Positions 11,446 to 23,991 of a DNA stretch of 64,000 nucleotides are shown here, piece after piece; position 1 is the first letter of the stretch; every line of letters begins with the position of its first letter. The notes below the pieces were generated by a model that saw nothing but the letters and a program-made list of their open reading frames with translations, was not told the origin of the DNA and made no database searches. The stretch covers positions 248,001 to 312,000 of the forward strand of contig CM022372.1 in NCBI GenBank assembly GCA_011800155.1, written 5' to 3'. Made by a program: the position numbers and the translations under genes. The DNA comes from Flammulina velutipes (Eukaryota > Basidiomycota > Agaricomycetes > Agaricales > Physalacriaceae).

Positions 11446-12260
11446 GTACTAGACGTAGTGTTCCTTTCAATCAGAAAATTGTCAGACCTGATATATTCAA
11501 CGTGGCGCACTGTCATTTGGGCGTGTAATGCTCGAGATTGCTGGGTGAGATAGACCGATTCACCGCACTGCAAAATATTGGTTATTTACGGCACAGACCG
11601 CCTCTTTGAAGACAGAGGTATGCTGCAATAATTCCGTAAAATCAACAAATTAATTTCTGTACCGATCTAGGTTCAGAAGATGGAGGTATCAGCTAGACGA
11701 ACAGATCAGGGGGCTAGTAGTGTGCGCGTGTCGCTCCGCTCGAACGGTCTTACCTAGATGGAGGTGTATGACCCTCTGCATTTTCCCAAAGTTGCAATGC
11801 CAACTGTCATTTGCATGCGGAAATCAGAATTATCCAACGCGGAAATCGGGCTAGGCCATTGTAATAGATGATTACTATGCTGTGAAGTTAGGGCTACATT
11901 TGTGAGGACTCAGATATGTTGGGTACGATGTTTGATTTAATTCTACAATTTAAATGTATAGTACTTTTGAATCTGTGTGCGCTGGGTAGTGTTAGTGTGT
12001 TCAAAACGTCAAGCTTCTTGAGACGGGAGCCGACCTTCGCTTTTCCAGAGCAATTTATCGTAAGCCAGGATTGATGGGTAAGATCTCAGACGCCAATGAA
12101 CCAAGATATGTTTTCGATCTGAAGAAATTGATGCCCCTGATCCGTACCTCATCCGCTTCTGTCACCATGGAATCACCACCAACTGCGCTAGCTTATTCCA
12201 AGGCCTTGGCTCATTCGTTATGTCCCCTCGCTGACCTTCCGCCTTCCCATTCACGTCGAC
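11446..12260. other. Gene-free interval upstream of the alpha KDZ transposase
   Basis: The 815 bp contain only short frames and no recognised RNA or repeat apart from one relaxed TGTGGCGC-like site (CGTGGCGC near 11503). The promoter of the KDZ gene must lie here. Confidence 0.5.
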
Positions 12261-15200
12261 ATGTCCAACCTTCGGCCAGAAAATTCATGGTCCATGCACT
12301 GGCGCCCTCCCGAGGAACACCGCATGCGACGTCAGTTCGAGGCATTGAACAGCACTCCTGATGACCACTCTGGACACGGGCGACCTGCTGCGCACACATA
12401 CTCCCAGTTTCGTCAGCCACTTGCCCAGGGTTCCACTCATTCGAGAGGTGGCTACCACTTGACGTTTGACGGCGATAGTCTGGCATCTGCCCGCCCAGTT
12501 CCGGCAAAGAAACAGCGGGTGGAACCTCGGGATGTCGACAATACATTTTCGGATATGGATTTCGATGTCGCTGCCGGGTATGAGGTCAGCGCGGAGCTCT
12601 TGGGCGAACCTCGCAACTATGTTGACCAGACGGGGGACATTTTGGAAGACAGGAATGGGAATGGGAAAGGGCGACGTCCTGCTAACTATGTGGTGCGCTT
12701 TATTTGATCTTTTAGCGAGTACTTGGCGCTGACCCAGAGCTAGGATGATCGTATGGGCTCATTTGTTGCTCTACGCGAGAACTTCATTGCAGAATCACTC
12801 CGCCTACATGGATTGGGCTACTCGACGTACGAGCGACAATGCTCAACTTGCTCTTCAAAGCTGGTGACTGAGTCAGAGGCACGATCGACCCAAATCAACC
12901 CAAATCCGCTCTATCGCTGCCGTCGTTGTGGCCAGTTTGCGGAATGTGAAGGGTGCTGCATTCGTCGTCATCAGCAGTCACCTCTTCACCGTATAGAGGT
13001 GGGTGCTTTGTGTTAACTTCTATTATAGCATACTGACACTGGTTTAGGTTTGGCGGGAAAATTTCTGGGACCGTACCACCTTGCGAGCCATTGGACTTGT
13101 CTACCAAATCGGCCACGCTGGTTTCCCTTGTCTCGTTCCAGAGGATTCCCCCCGACTCTTGACGATAATGGATACTACGGGCATTCACATGGTGGACAGC
13201 CGTTTCTGTGCATGTGCTCAGTCGCAAGGCATTACTCATTGGCAACAACTATTTCGAGATGGCTGGTACCCCGCGACAACAACTGCCCCTCAATCTTGCG
13301 CCACGATGGAGCTTCTCGAATTTTATCGACGACTAAAGGTTATCGCCACTGTCAATGTCCGTGACTTCGTCACAACACTGGAAAATATGACGGATCCTTG
13401 GGGCACAGAATGGACGCCAGACCGCTACAAGGAACTTGGCAATATGAGCCGTCAGTTCTCATATCTCGAGCGCGTGCGACGATCTGGTGTCTGTCTCGAC
13501 GAGGGAGGATTGGATATGGCAGCGGAGGGGAGTTTGGCAGTTGAATGCTGGGCGTGTCCCCGTCTTGGCGTCAATATGCCGACAAACTGGCAAGACGTAT
13601 CTCCCAGTTTGCAGTAAGTACATTCACTTTATCTTGCCCATATTGTCAGCTGATGTCATTTAGATATGTATACCGCCGAATTCTTTCTGTCGATGCGAAT
13701 TTCCGAATGAAGAACAAGCTCCGTCATATGGCTCGTCCGGACCCACCTCTTTATTCGGGGTTGGGGGTTCAGGTCCCTCAAGAGCTGTACCACGATTGGT
13801 TACGTTCGTACGTCACGGAGGAAGAGGTATGGCTTGGTGCTTTTATATTGTGTGTATTAGCTGATGAATGTTTTATGCACAGGTCTCAAACTGCGCTGCA
13901 TTTGCCGCACTTTTGCAGAAAGATACAAAATTTTCGACTGGGTTGCGTTGGGCGGGTGTTCTCGGAGTCATTTGTGCACGTCATGAAATCCTTCTTGGCC
14001 TGGGCGACTTGGAAAAGGGTGAACGGTAGGTGTTCTCTGCTATTGTCGATGCGAGTTTTTACTGACACAATACGACAGATACAAGAATACGGATTTCATC
14101 CTGTACTGGGTACTGTCACGGATGGGCTTGAAGGAACTGGCGATCACGTACGACATTGCGTGTCAGTATAAGAAACGGTGGAAGGAACGAATCGCTGCAC
14201 TCCCTCGCGCGTTGCGAGAACTTCCAGTTCCCACAGTCACTTGGGGGCTCCCTATTTGGCATGGGAAGGGGCATGGGCTCCAGTGCGAAGAGGAGAATTC
14301 CTTCAAGTACCAGGTCGGTGTTGGGAAGACCGATGGCGAGGGCCCGGAGCGTCTGTGGTCAGTGCTGAATCCTCTGTCGTTCATGACAAAGGAGGAGCAC
14401 CACGGCGCGAGGCACGATGATATTGAGGATTTCATAAATATGCACAACCACAGGAAGAATATCTCTATGGGTCAGTCTTTTTCTGTTTCGTATTTTTTTT
14501 TCGTCATACTGAGAGCAACATAGGGTATGTTCTATTGGAGAGATTGAAGATCGCATTGGAGGAGCGGGACGCGCAATTGGCAGCATTTCTGGAACTTAAC
14601 CGCTCTCTCAGCTCGGACTTGAAGAAAGAATGGACCAAGTTGGTACGGGATTGGGAAGAAGGGAAGGAGAACACGGCCTGTCCTTACTCTGCAACATCTA
14701 CGGCGAGTAAGTGATCTTTCTTTCTTTTGAGTCGACTTCTGAACTGACATTTGCTCTAGACGCGATGTCTGAGGCGCAGGTACGAGCTGACCTCCATTGT
14801 TCCGACACCGAGGAGGCTGCCAACGACGACAAAGAGATTTCAAGCATGGATGTCGACGGGGAGGATGGCTTTCAATTCGACGAAACGGATGCGGAGGGGC
14901 ACGACATCCAACATTCACATACTACAAAAGCTCAGGAGTCGAAGAAGATGACGCTGGCCGCGTTCCTCATCTCAGGCTTGCAAATCGAAGAGGCTCAGTG
15001 AGTACACTACTAGATGCATTCGCGAACATAGGCTCTAACTTGTTCATTCACAGGCATCGACTGCGGCGTGATACATCCTCTCTGACTTCGTTAACCGTGT
15101 CTCGCCAAGGCAAGATCAGTGAAAGACGGACAGCACTCTCCAAGAAGATCAAAGCGTTTCACAAGCACCAGTCACTCTTCATGCCCGGGGTACAGGCCCT

Positions 15201-15603
15201 CAGGCAAGCCCAGGACGAATCCCGCCTTCAAAACAACCAGTCCGACGGGCATCCAGAAGATACCAGGCTGTATATGCCTTCGGATGTTCCGCACACAAGA
15301 ATTATGGGTAGTCTTCGTCTGTTTCAGACGGAGGCTAGGCTACGTCGCGCCCAGTGCCATGATGCTTTGGAGCTTGTTCGTGGACGACTACTGTGCAAGC
15401 GCCACCTCGTCACATTTCGCAACCTGCACGTCACAGGACAGCGCGAGTCAACACGATCGTCCACCCTTATCGTGTCGATGTCTGAGAAGCTGGGGGAGAG
15501 CGTGGCGAAGTATAGGCAATGCCATCAAGCACTGGTGCAGCTGGTAGGGGAAGATAAGTGCGGTAACTATCGGGAGCTGAAGGATGATGACGTGGCCGTT
15601 TGA
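12261..15603 (+). pseudogene. KDZ transposase of element alpha, 5' part, interrupted by element beta
   Basis: About nine exons starting at ATG 12261 (N terminus with SWSMHWRPPEEHRMRRQF). After 12744 comes the KDZ-associated CxC2-type cysteine cluster (CSTCSSK... YRCRRCGQFAECEGCCIRRH). The catalytic core keeps the family's acidic motifs: SVDANFRMK near 13690, YDIACQYKKRW near 14150 and DGEGPERLWSVLN near 14335, the likely DDE triad. The last exon is cut after LKDDDVAV at 15600, where the 16.3-kb element beta enters. The missing C-terminal part is at 31921-32548 and resumes in the same frame after a 10-bp repeat. Compared with the complete beta transposase this fragment lacks the C-terminal SWIWT...EEMRR region. 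It would encode a truncated transposase if transcribed. The identification as KDZ is firm; the exon ends are approximate. Confidence 0.9.
15592..15601 (+). repeat. Left target-site duplication of element beta (GTGGCCGTTT)
   Basis: This 10-mer is repeated exactly at 31921-31930. Reading across from 15601 to 31931 restores the alpha transposase frame, which supports a target duplication of 8-10 bp; one or two bases may be chance extension. Confidence 0.85.
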
Positions 15604-15634
15604 GCCATAGCAGTACTCTACAGCCAAATGTCCT

Positions 15635-15679
15635 GGGATATATCCCCATGGGTGAATGTCAGTGCTGGGGCTATATCCC
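15635..15679. repeat. Left terminal palindrome pair of element beta
   Basis: GGGATATATCCC (15635-15646, a perfect palindrome) and GGGCTATATCCC (15668-15679), 33 bp start to start and 33 bp inside the left tip. They correspond to the pairs at 31846/31880 and 32739/32772, so they are candidate transposase-binding sites. Confidence 0.75.
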
Positions 15680-15839
15680 TACTGGGGTTGAGTTGGTTCT
15701 CCCTAGGCAACCACAGCCGCGGATGATTTGTCAGCCCCGCCCCCGCCATTGGAGGGTCAGGCACACAATCCCGTCCATTTTCATTTGGTACCCATTCCTG
15801 CGGGATCTCCCGGATCGGGATCATGTTGCCGCGGACGGA

Positions 15840-16535
15840 TATTGCCGTCGTTCCCATTATAAAAGGATATATTTGGGCGCCCGTCCACCTTACCGTTTGC
15901 CTGTAGCGCCACATATTGTCTGGGTGATACCTCTTGTTGCGCCACATAATCTCCCATGTGTTCCCATCAACGGCTCTTGCCGCCGCTGTCCCACCTACAA
16001 AAGGATATAATTGTGGCGCGACTGTTAATGGAATGAATCCCCGCTTCCAATTACAGGTAGCATCACCCTCTCGTGTGTAGCGCACTGATCCCCATACACA
16101 TCAACAGCTCTTGTTACTGCTTCCTCTTTGCCACCCTTCCCGGATATAAATGTGGCGCCAGTGGATACAATCAAAAGAATCCCTCGTCAATTTCTATTTC
16201 GGAAAGTTACTCTATATGTGTGACGCCTCCGTATGCTTTGTGCGACTGCTACCTATCGTATACCTTTGGCGGCATATTGCCGGCGCCGGTGTCTTCATAT
16301 AATAGAAAAGCTGTATTTCCGGCGCCGCACTGCAAAGGCAACAACACTTGAGCTATATATCGTAAGCTCTTCATCAGCTCTCGTCCGTCGTGCACCTGAA
16401 AAAGACAATGTTCGTCCAAGTAATATATTTCTTCTAAGTCCAAGATCGTGAGGTCATCCGGCAATTTCCGGTCCGGCAACACCTTGTCTTAATTCTACAT
16501 ACCCCGAAACACTGTTTACCACTACGAGCGCCACA
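15840..16535. repeat. Subterminal TGTGGCGC repeat cluster of element beta
   Basis: TGTGGCGC or its complement lies at 15906, 15939, 16012, 16151 and 16528. Two of the sites and a degenerate one near 15870 share a preceding GGATATA (AAAGGATATATTTGGGCGCC, AAAGGATATAATTGTGGCGC, CGGATATAAATGTGGCGCC) with a period of about 140 bp. This parallels the array at 99-740 in element alpha. No gene is seen in 15605-16568. Confidence 0.65.
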
Positions 16536-16568
16536 CCCATTCTCGACAACTACCAACTACGAAGACGA

Positions 16569-19500
16569 CTAAGACGACTCGTACCCGCGTTCCCTCAGCC
16601 CTTCCATCAACCATGTGGCATCCTTTACGTACTCTTCCCACACGCTGTGCCCAACTTCTTCTCTCTGTGCGTCTCGCCACCAGTACAGGCAAGCAACCAC
16701 CGACAGCCATCTGTTTTGGCCCCAAACATTCAGCGCGCCAAAATCTCGACTATGGCGCGTACGAATACGAGACCCCTCCTTGTTTTCCTTCCTCCACGAT
16801 GGTTGGATTGAATCCCACCATCCGATGAACGACGCCTTGAAAACTGCAACGTCCTTCGGCTTTAATGTCAGCATCTTCTTCGCGGTGTTTCCCCCCTTCC
16901 TCGGCTTCAAACGCCCGTCTGCCACCCACTCTGACAGGATCGCCGGGCGACCACTGGGGCGCAAGTTTCCATCCGCAATTGCAAACTCCACCGAGCCCTC
17001 CAGCTTGACGAAGGCCTCAAGCAACCCTTTCCAAGTGTCGCCCCAATCTGGCGCCGAGAACACGCGGTACGGGACCCGAAACCAATTCAACGCTTCCAGC
17101 AATAACTCGCGCGCTTCATCGTCTACTTGAGTCCCCGGCTCAGCACTGTTGGGTTCATTGTTCCTTTCCTCGACCTCTCTCATGTCTGCTGATGGGATTG
17201 ATGTAGAGGCACCCGCCAGATTGTCGCCAGCAGCGATGTCGCAATCGTCTGCAGCCTGTTCCACCCTTCCGCTGGCCCTCGCAACCTCGTCGACAATGGG
17301 CAGGACGGGCAGGACGGTGGGGACGGATGAGTCCGGCATGATACCGCCCGAGGCGGGAATGGGACTGGCCGGGGGGACTCCACAGGCGGGCAAAGTAGGT
17401 GGGAGGATGGTCGAGGAAAGGGATGTGCTAGAGCTAGCCACTACGTCAACGTCCATCTCGTCGTCGTTGTCGATCGACATTGGCTCATCGGTCAAGGGGG
17501 GGGAAGCTGCAGTCACTTTGAAGCGACTTGACTGGCGTCGCTCGACGGGCTCCGTGTTGTCTGGAACGGACCTCTCTGCACGGGGACGCGATACCTTCTT
17601 CTTCGTCACCTGTGGTAGATTCGTCGTGTCAATATTCAAGGCTTCCAACGCCGCCTTATTCCTGCGGATATTTTCCTCCCTCTCAAGCTCGTACTTCGAG
17701 ATCAGGACTCACCCTATGACCTACCCATAACTAGTTAAACCCCTATAGTGACGGGGCCAAACAACTAGTTGCTGACTGTCACTACGGGCTAATAGGCTGG
17801 CTGGTAGAAATGGCTGGTCGTCGGGCTGGGGCGGGCTGGCATGGGGCGGGATGGGTACCATATATGGACAGGAATTGATGGGAGCATATAGGGATTGATG
17901 GGGAGGGGGAGGAGGAGCAGGGGATGGGGAAATGTGGCCACACATAAATCCGGACCTAGGGATTGATGAGTACTGATGTCATTGATTGCCCAGGGGGATG
18001 GGGGATAGGGATAGGAATTGTGGCACCAGGAAAATCCGGACCTAGGGTTTGATGGGGGCAGGGGATGGGGGATGGGGGCAGGGGAAATGTGGCCACACAG
18101 GAATCCGGACCTAGGGATTGATGAGAACTGATGGGATTGATGGGAGAGAGGATGGGGGATGGGGGCAGGAGGATTGGGGGCAGGGGACAATTGTGGCACC
18201 AGGATAAATACTGGGCTATTGCCAGGGTATGAGGAGGGTATGGGAGGGATGATTGTAGGTTGAAAAATAAAATTCTTTCTAACTATCAGAAACATGAATG
18301 GGGGTGTGGCAGCTACTGAAACCAACAATAAAACGATGTGTGGCGCATTTTTAATCGAGGAGCACATACCTCGGATCGACCTGGGGTTGTTCTAGATGTC
18401 TTCCTATTGAAAAATGGATGTGTGCAGCACAAAGAACCATGTAAAAACACGAAGATTTGGGTGAGAAACAAGCAGAACATTATTGAAAATCCATCAAAAA
18501 GCACCAAAAAGGGAGCAGCACTTTGCCCTCGTTTGGGGGTGACCTGAAACCACCTGTAGGTCGTCCAGACACCTTTGGGGCATTGTATATGTCACTCAGT
18601 TAGGTTCCCAGGTCAATAGAACCCTTGGATATGATCAAAATGTCAAAAACCCGGACCACATAGATTTGGGCCACACTATCAACTTGCCCTGACCTGGGGA
18701 CACCTTATATTCGAAGATATATGTATATAATACTCTAATCATGAGTTAGATGAGGTCTGGAGTGTGAAAAATGCGGTCAAAACCTTGGATATACCCCAAA
18801 TAATGTCCCCCAAGAAAGCACACACACCATCAACTTCCCTTGACCTCTGGGTCGTCCTAATGTGTTCTATTATCATTATAGATGATGTATTAACACCCCA
18901 GAGGTTCCCCCAGTGTGTCAAAATGCGAACATTCATGATACTAGGTGAACCCTTATTCACCCTTCCTGCTCAAGTACACTCACTGGTTCGCATATCTACA
19001 TCTTTAGGACTGTTCTAATAGTCATTTGACATCATATAGATAATATCTTGGGGCCCAGGTCACAGGTAGACCTCGAAGATACACCTCTTTGGTACATGGT
19101 GAGGATATGATCTTTGTACTAATTCTCAAATGTGCATGCTCTATATTGAAGGGTGTTCAACCTGGGACATATTCTGGGAGGCTAAAAACACATTGTATGA
19201 TGTTAAAATCAATAGTCCACCACTCAGATGTGTGATAGTTGGGGTGATTCTTGCTGGAGAAGGAGGAGATATGAATTATTGTACCATTTATATTCGCATT
19301 TTGACATACTGGGGACACCTCTGGGATGCTAATACATCATATATAATAGTAATAGAACACATTGGGACGACCCAGAGGTCAGGGGAAGTTGATGGTGTGT
19401 GTGCTTTCTTGGGGGACATTATTTGGGGTATATCCAAGGTTTTGACCGCATTTTTCACACTCCAGACTTCATCTAACTCATGATTAGAGCATTATATACA

Positions 19501-21972
19501 TATATCTTCGAATATAAGGTGTCCCCAGGTCAGGGCAAGTTGATAGTGTGGCCCAAATCTATGTGGTCCGGGTTTTTGGCATTTTGATCATATCCAAGGG
19601 TTCTGTTGATCTGGGGACCTAACTGAGTGACATATACAATGCCCCAAAGGTGTCTGGACGACCTACAGGTGGTTTCAGGTCACCCCCAAACGAGGGCAAA
19701 GTGCTGCTCCCTTTTTGGTGCTTTTTGATGGATTTTCAATAATGTTCTGCTTGTTTCTCACCCAAATCTTCGTGTTTTTACATGGTTCTTTGTGCTGCAC
19801 ACATCCATTTTTCAATAGGAAGACATCTAGAACAACCCCAGGTCGATCCGAGGTATGTGCTCCTCGATTAAAAATGCGCCACACATCGTTTTATTGTTGG
19901 TTTCAGTAGCTGCCACACCCCCATTCATGTTTCTGATAGTTAGAAAGAATTTTATTTTTCAACCTACAATCATCCCTCCCATACCCTCCTCATACCCTGG
20001 CAATAGCCCAGTATTTATCCTGGTGCCACAATTGTACCCTGCCCCCAATCCCCCTGCCCCCATCCCCCATCCCCTTCCCCATCAATCCCATCAGTTCCCA
20101 TCAATCCCTAGGTCCGGATTTTCCTGTGGCCACATTTCCCCTGTCCCCATCCCCCATCCCCTGCCCCCATCAAACCCTAGGTCCGGATTTTCCTGGTGCC
20201 ACAATTCCTATCCCTATCCCCCATCCCCCTGGGCAATCAATGACATCAGTACTCATCAATCCCTAGGTCCGGATTTATGTGTGGCCACATTTCCCCATCC
20301 CCTGCTCCTCCTCCCCCTCCCCATCAATCCCTATATGCTCCCATCAATTCCTATCCATATATGGTACCCATCCCGCCCCATGCCAGCCCGCCCCAGCCCG
20401 ACGACCAGCCATTTCTACCAGCCAGCCTATTAGCCCGTAGTGACAGTCAGCAACTAGTTGTTTGGCCCCGTCACTATAGGGGTTTAACTAGTTATGGGTA
20501 GGTCATAGGGTGCAGGACTCCGTTAACCCTGACCAACGTGGAGAAAACCTCAACTGCTCTCTCTTTCCCCGCCTCCTCCATTATCTTCTGTCTCTTCCTT
20601 GTGGGCGTGGGCGACATGGCAGCTGGTCGCTTCGTCCCTCCTGAACCTTCCTCATCACTATCCTCATTCTCCGATCCCTCGTCGTCACTTCCAGCCAACT
20701 CGCCAGTATCCTTTGCCGCCACCTTTGCCTTCACCGCCTCAACAACCCCATTCATTACGTCATCATCGAAGAGCACACCTTTGAAGTCGGGAGGGAGCTG
20801 AGGAGTTGTCGCAAGCTTGAACGAGTCTTTATCCGCTTGGGTATACGCGGTGTTGGCGTACTTGACCAAATGGTTGCGCCAGCCTTCATACGCCACTGTG
20901 TCCCACTTCGCGACAGAGACGGGGACAGTATCCAGATTCTTGCCGGAACAAACACTTTCGTCAAACGTTAGCATCACGTTCAATTGCGAACTATCGTCCT
21001 CACCTAACCACTCCTATCTCTCCGTTCATAGCGCCCAATGGACCGACAACATGCACGATGGTCATCAGGCCCGTCAAGCTCATAATCCCTTCGGCGACTG
21101 GCTGGAGAAAAGTGGGGAGGTTCTTGACGCAACTAACAGACATGGTAAGCACTTTCGTCGAGTATGGAAAGCAGGTGAATGCTTACGCAGCACGATCCTC
21201 AGGTGCCTTTGAAGGAGGACCAAGATACAGGTCGTTCCATGCTGTTTTTTTGGCCTCGGCCATCGCCTTGGCCTGCTTCGCCCAGGACTTCTGTGTGTCG
21301 GCACTAAATGACTTGAAGTGCGCCTGGATCGTCTCCTGTCGAAACTTGGGACAGATACCCCCTCTTGCAGGGATCCTCTGCCTCCCCGCAGCGACCTCCT
21401 CATCCCACAAGTCTGAGACCACAGACGTCGCCTCGTCCTTGTTACGCGCCTGCCATTCCTGGAAAGGAGTGCGAGCCCTAGGAGGGCGCATACCCAGTTT
21501 GCCGACTTTGTTGAGAAGCGCGAGGTAGGCGTCGGTAAGGAGGCGGCGACGGACAGTGGAGCGTATGGTTGTCAATTTTAGAGCCCTGTACACCATCCAT
21601 GCACGAATTGCCTGGAATACTTGTGAGTACGATAGGACCTAGTTAATGCATGAAACTGACCTTTTTCTTTTTCTCTCTCAGGTCGCGTCTCGCCCGTAAT
21701 TCCTCAGTTGTACCGTCCTCGACGGGTGGCATCCAAGATTTGTCGAACACCTTCAAGGGAAGTGGAGGTTCAACCGTATCGTCAAGGTCAAAGTGATAGA
21801 AATATTGACGGATGACCTTTCGAAGACATTCTTCCTCGGCGGCTGCTCCCTTGCCCATGGCATCCGCGAAATCATTGACGTAGAGGTTTAGGAAATCCTC
21901 GCGGGCTCCTTCAGCCCAGCCTTTCTTGGTAGTGCGGTGAGCCTTTGGTTTCTTGGTGTACTTTTGAGGCAT
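16569..21972 (-). pseudogene. HMG-like / W-rich domain protein (beta copy, W2), exon split by palindrome copy 2
   Basis: Exons 21661-21972, 21187-21611, 21004-21132 (129 bp, the same size as in W1) and a last exon from 20954 to 16569 that contains the 2803-bp palindrome at 17710-20512. If the insert and one copy of its 7-bp duplication (AGTCCTG on this strand) are ignored, the frame runs on from VRVNGVL into ISKYELEREE, and the total is exactly 814 codons. Motifs match W1: KKGWAEG, an HMG-like FKSFSADTQKSWAKQAKAM, GLMTIVHVVGPLG-x-MNGEIGVV, an acidic linker, then GWWDSIQPSWRK and LSVVACLYWWR. The uninterrupted flanking frame shows the insertion is recent relative to decay. Transcripts would contain a very long hairpin. 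Confidence 0.88.
17710..20512. mobile_element. Palindromic TIR transposon, copy 2 (2803 bp)
   Basis: Flanked by the perfect 7-bp duplication CAGGACT (17703-17709, 20513-20519). The arms are 17710-18929 and 19293-20512, each exactly 1220 bp, with a 363-bp spacer (18930-19292). The first 100 bp of the two arms are identical as far as I can read, but differ from the tips of copies 1 and 3. AACTAGTT sites are at 17729-17736 and 17763-17770, mirrored at the other end. It sits in the last coding exon of the W2 gene. The spacer is in the opposite orientation to that of copy 1 relative to the window, which may simply reflect insertion orientation. Confidence 0.92.
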
Positions 21973-22201
21973 TGTAATGAACTATCGCGTCAGATTGGCA
22001 AGGCAGCCTCAGACGACAGGGGAGGATGTGATGGACAGACGCAACGCAACCGCGGCACCCGGCTGTACCATATTCGCAAGGGCAGGGCACTGTGTCCGCT
22101 ACATTTCCAATAGACGCACCAGAAGCGTGACCAGATTCTGCTCCCGCTTTATTAAGGCTGGCTGCCCATCTTTTTCCTTGATCCTCCTTTCTCTAACTAT
22201 C

Positions 22202-22954
22202 ATGTCGCAATCTCCCCCAAGCAATCTTGACGCCAACAATCAGGCGAAAGAGTCCTGCTCGCTGTCGTCGAATGCTGAGACACCGGCTGGTTCCTCCTTG
22301 GATCTCATCGAAGGTAGTGAGGACGGTTTCAGTGACTATACTATCATCAGTAAGTCACGGCCATCGACTCTTTACTTCGCTGATTTTTGATTCAGCTGAG
22401 CCTACTCACGAAGGTGTTCAATACTATGCGGTTCAACCAGCGCTAGTCGACGCCCCTGCCGCGCAAGTTGATGCTACTGCCGCGCCAATCGATGCCACTC
22501 CTGCGCCAGTCGATGCCACTTCGGTTGGCACCGAAAATACGTCTCTGACTGGGGCGATCCCAGTGACCAACCCGACCCCCATCATCCATGGTGTTCAGTA
22601 CTACACTGTTCCTACCACTGACATGGTGTACCTCGCTGCCGACGAGCAGGCTCGCGAATGGTACGTTGTCACTCGTGGAATCTTTGTAGGCGTTTTCAAG
22701 TACTCGTCAGTCTTTTTCTTCGTCTTGCTGTATCACACCTCCTCATGAGTTCTTACAGCTTCTTGGTGGATCAGGCGACTCGCAAAGTTGGTTCTGCCCA
22801 CGGCAAAAAGGAGGACAGCCTTCGCGATGCGGTCGAACACTTCAACGCCGCCCGCAACAGCGATTGGATGCGTATCTGCGTGTGAGTTGACTACTGCGTC
22901 CCTCGCTTTGCATTGTGAGATATTGACATCATTTGCAGGCGACCAGATCTTTGA
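22202..22954 (+). CDS. RNase H1 N-terminal (viroplasmin-like) domain protein (beta copy, one domain)
   Basis: Four exons from ATG 22202 to TGA 22952-22954. A Ser-rich leader is followed by a run of imperfect eight-residue repeats (VDATAAPI, DATPAPVD types) around 22450-22520. The RNase H1 N-terminal-type domain comes next: EWYVVTRGIFVGVFKY...RKVGSAHGKKEDSLRDAVEHF. The protein ends shortly after (ICVRPDL). Unlike the alpha counterpart at 4074 it has no C-terminal membrane helix. It is read divergently from W2 and followed 84 bp later by the two-domain gene, as in alpha. Likely binds RNA/DNA hybrids or dsRNA; this is inferred from the domain. Confidence 0.7.
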
Positions 22955-23038
22955 AACCATGTACAGGCGCTCGGACCACATGACCCGCTAAATAACTACC
23001 GTAGTTGAATTTCCAATGAAGCAAACGTTGTTCTCTCC

Positions 23039-23979
23039 ATGAGTGACGTTGAGCAATACCCTGTCATCTGGGTCAACTCCTCGTCCGAGTCTGACGATTC
23101 GTCCTCCTACGCGACCTGCGCTGACGATAGCATCGATCTCGAGCTATCGGACAATGATGAAATTTGCCATCTAATCCGGGCACTCGCAGTGGCAGAAGAC
23201 AATGCGGCAGAACGCGCAGGTATTTTTTGGAGTTTCAGGGAGACGTTGCGACTGATCTTGGTTCTTAGAACAGGAGAGGGCGCGCGCGGACGCAACAAGT
23301 TATCAAATCATATCGCCGACGGGGGCGATAACCACTGCTAATTGGTACAAAAAATTGAATTCAATAATTGTGGAAATTCACAGATTCGCAGGGCGAGAGC
23401 AGGCACTGCTCAGGTGGCGGGGGCCCATGTCGTCGCAGATGTCAAACGGACGAAGCGTAGGATACGCTGGCCATTCTATGTTGTCTTCATTGGGCGTCCG
23501 TCCGGCGTTCATATTGGCTGGCGTAACGCACACGCGGCGACCCAAGGCATTACTTGCAACTGCGTGAAGGGATACGCCACACTACAACAAGCCCAGGCGG
23601 CATTCGAATATGCTGCTGACCGGGGATGGGTTGGACCCCCTGATGGTGGACGGCTGATCCCACGTATTCTTCCCATTCCATTGGATGCACGAGCCATGAT
23701 AGCTCCCGCGCTGACTCCATTGTGTCCCAGTGACGCCTACTGGCTGTACTACTGCGTTTATCGCGGGCAGCGCCCCGGTATCTATTGTTCCATGTGAGTC
23801 AGATAACCATATCTTGATTATTGGCTTCATTAACATGCACACAAAGCATTGAGGCGCATCTTTCGTCCGTGGGTGTACCCACTTCGCTCCATGAATGTTT
23901 CTCATCGATCACCGTCGCGAGGGCGAAGTATGTGGAAGCGACAGAGAGAAATGAGATAGTCATTATGCCCGCGCCGTAG
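23039..23979 (+). CDS. Protein with two RNase H1 N-terminal (viroplasmin-like) domains (beta copy)
   Basis: Four exons. Exon 2 joins exon 3 through a 48-bp intron (GTACAA...TTCGCAG) that restores the frame as NWARAGTAQV. An acidic/Ser leader precedes a coil (EQERARADATSYQ). Domain 1 is PFYVVFIGRPSGVHIGW...GYATLQQAQAAFEYA. Domain 2 is YWLYYCVYRGQRPGIYCS..., split by an intron with the downstream exon ending ...EIVIMPAP before TAG at 23977-23979. The counterpart in element alpha is at 4772. No catalytic RNase H part exists. The stop lies 12 bp from the end of the convergent MGRKKLY gene. Confidence 0.72.
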
Positions 23980-23991
23980 GAGTAGCAGTAA

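Noticed and set aside
7026..19292. Flip of the 363-bp spacer between palindrome copies 1 and 2
   Set aside because: Because the arms are symmetric, opposite insertion of the whole element gives the same picture; without arm-specific markers an inversion cannot be claimed.
4074..23979. Viroplasmin-like domains as traces of a plant pararetrovirus
   Set aside because: The domain is ancient in eukaryotic RNase H1, and no reverse transcriptase, capsid or movement gene is near; a viral origin is not needed.
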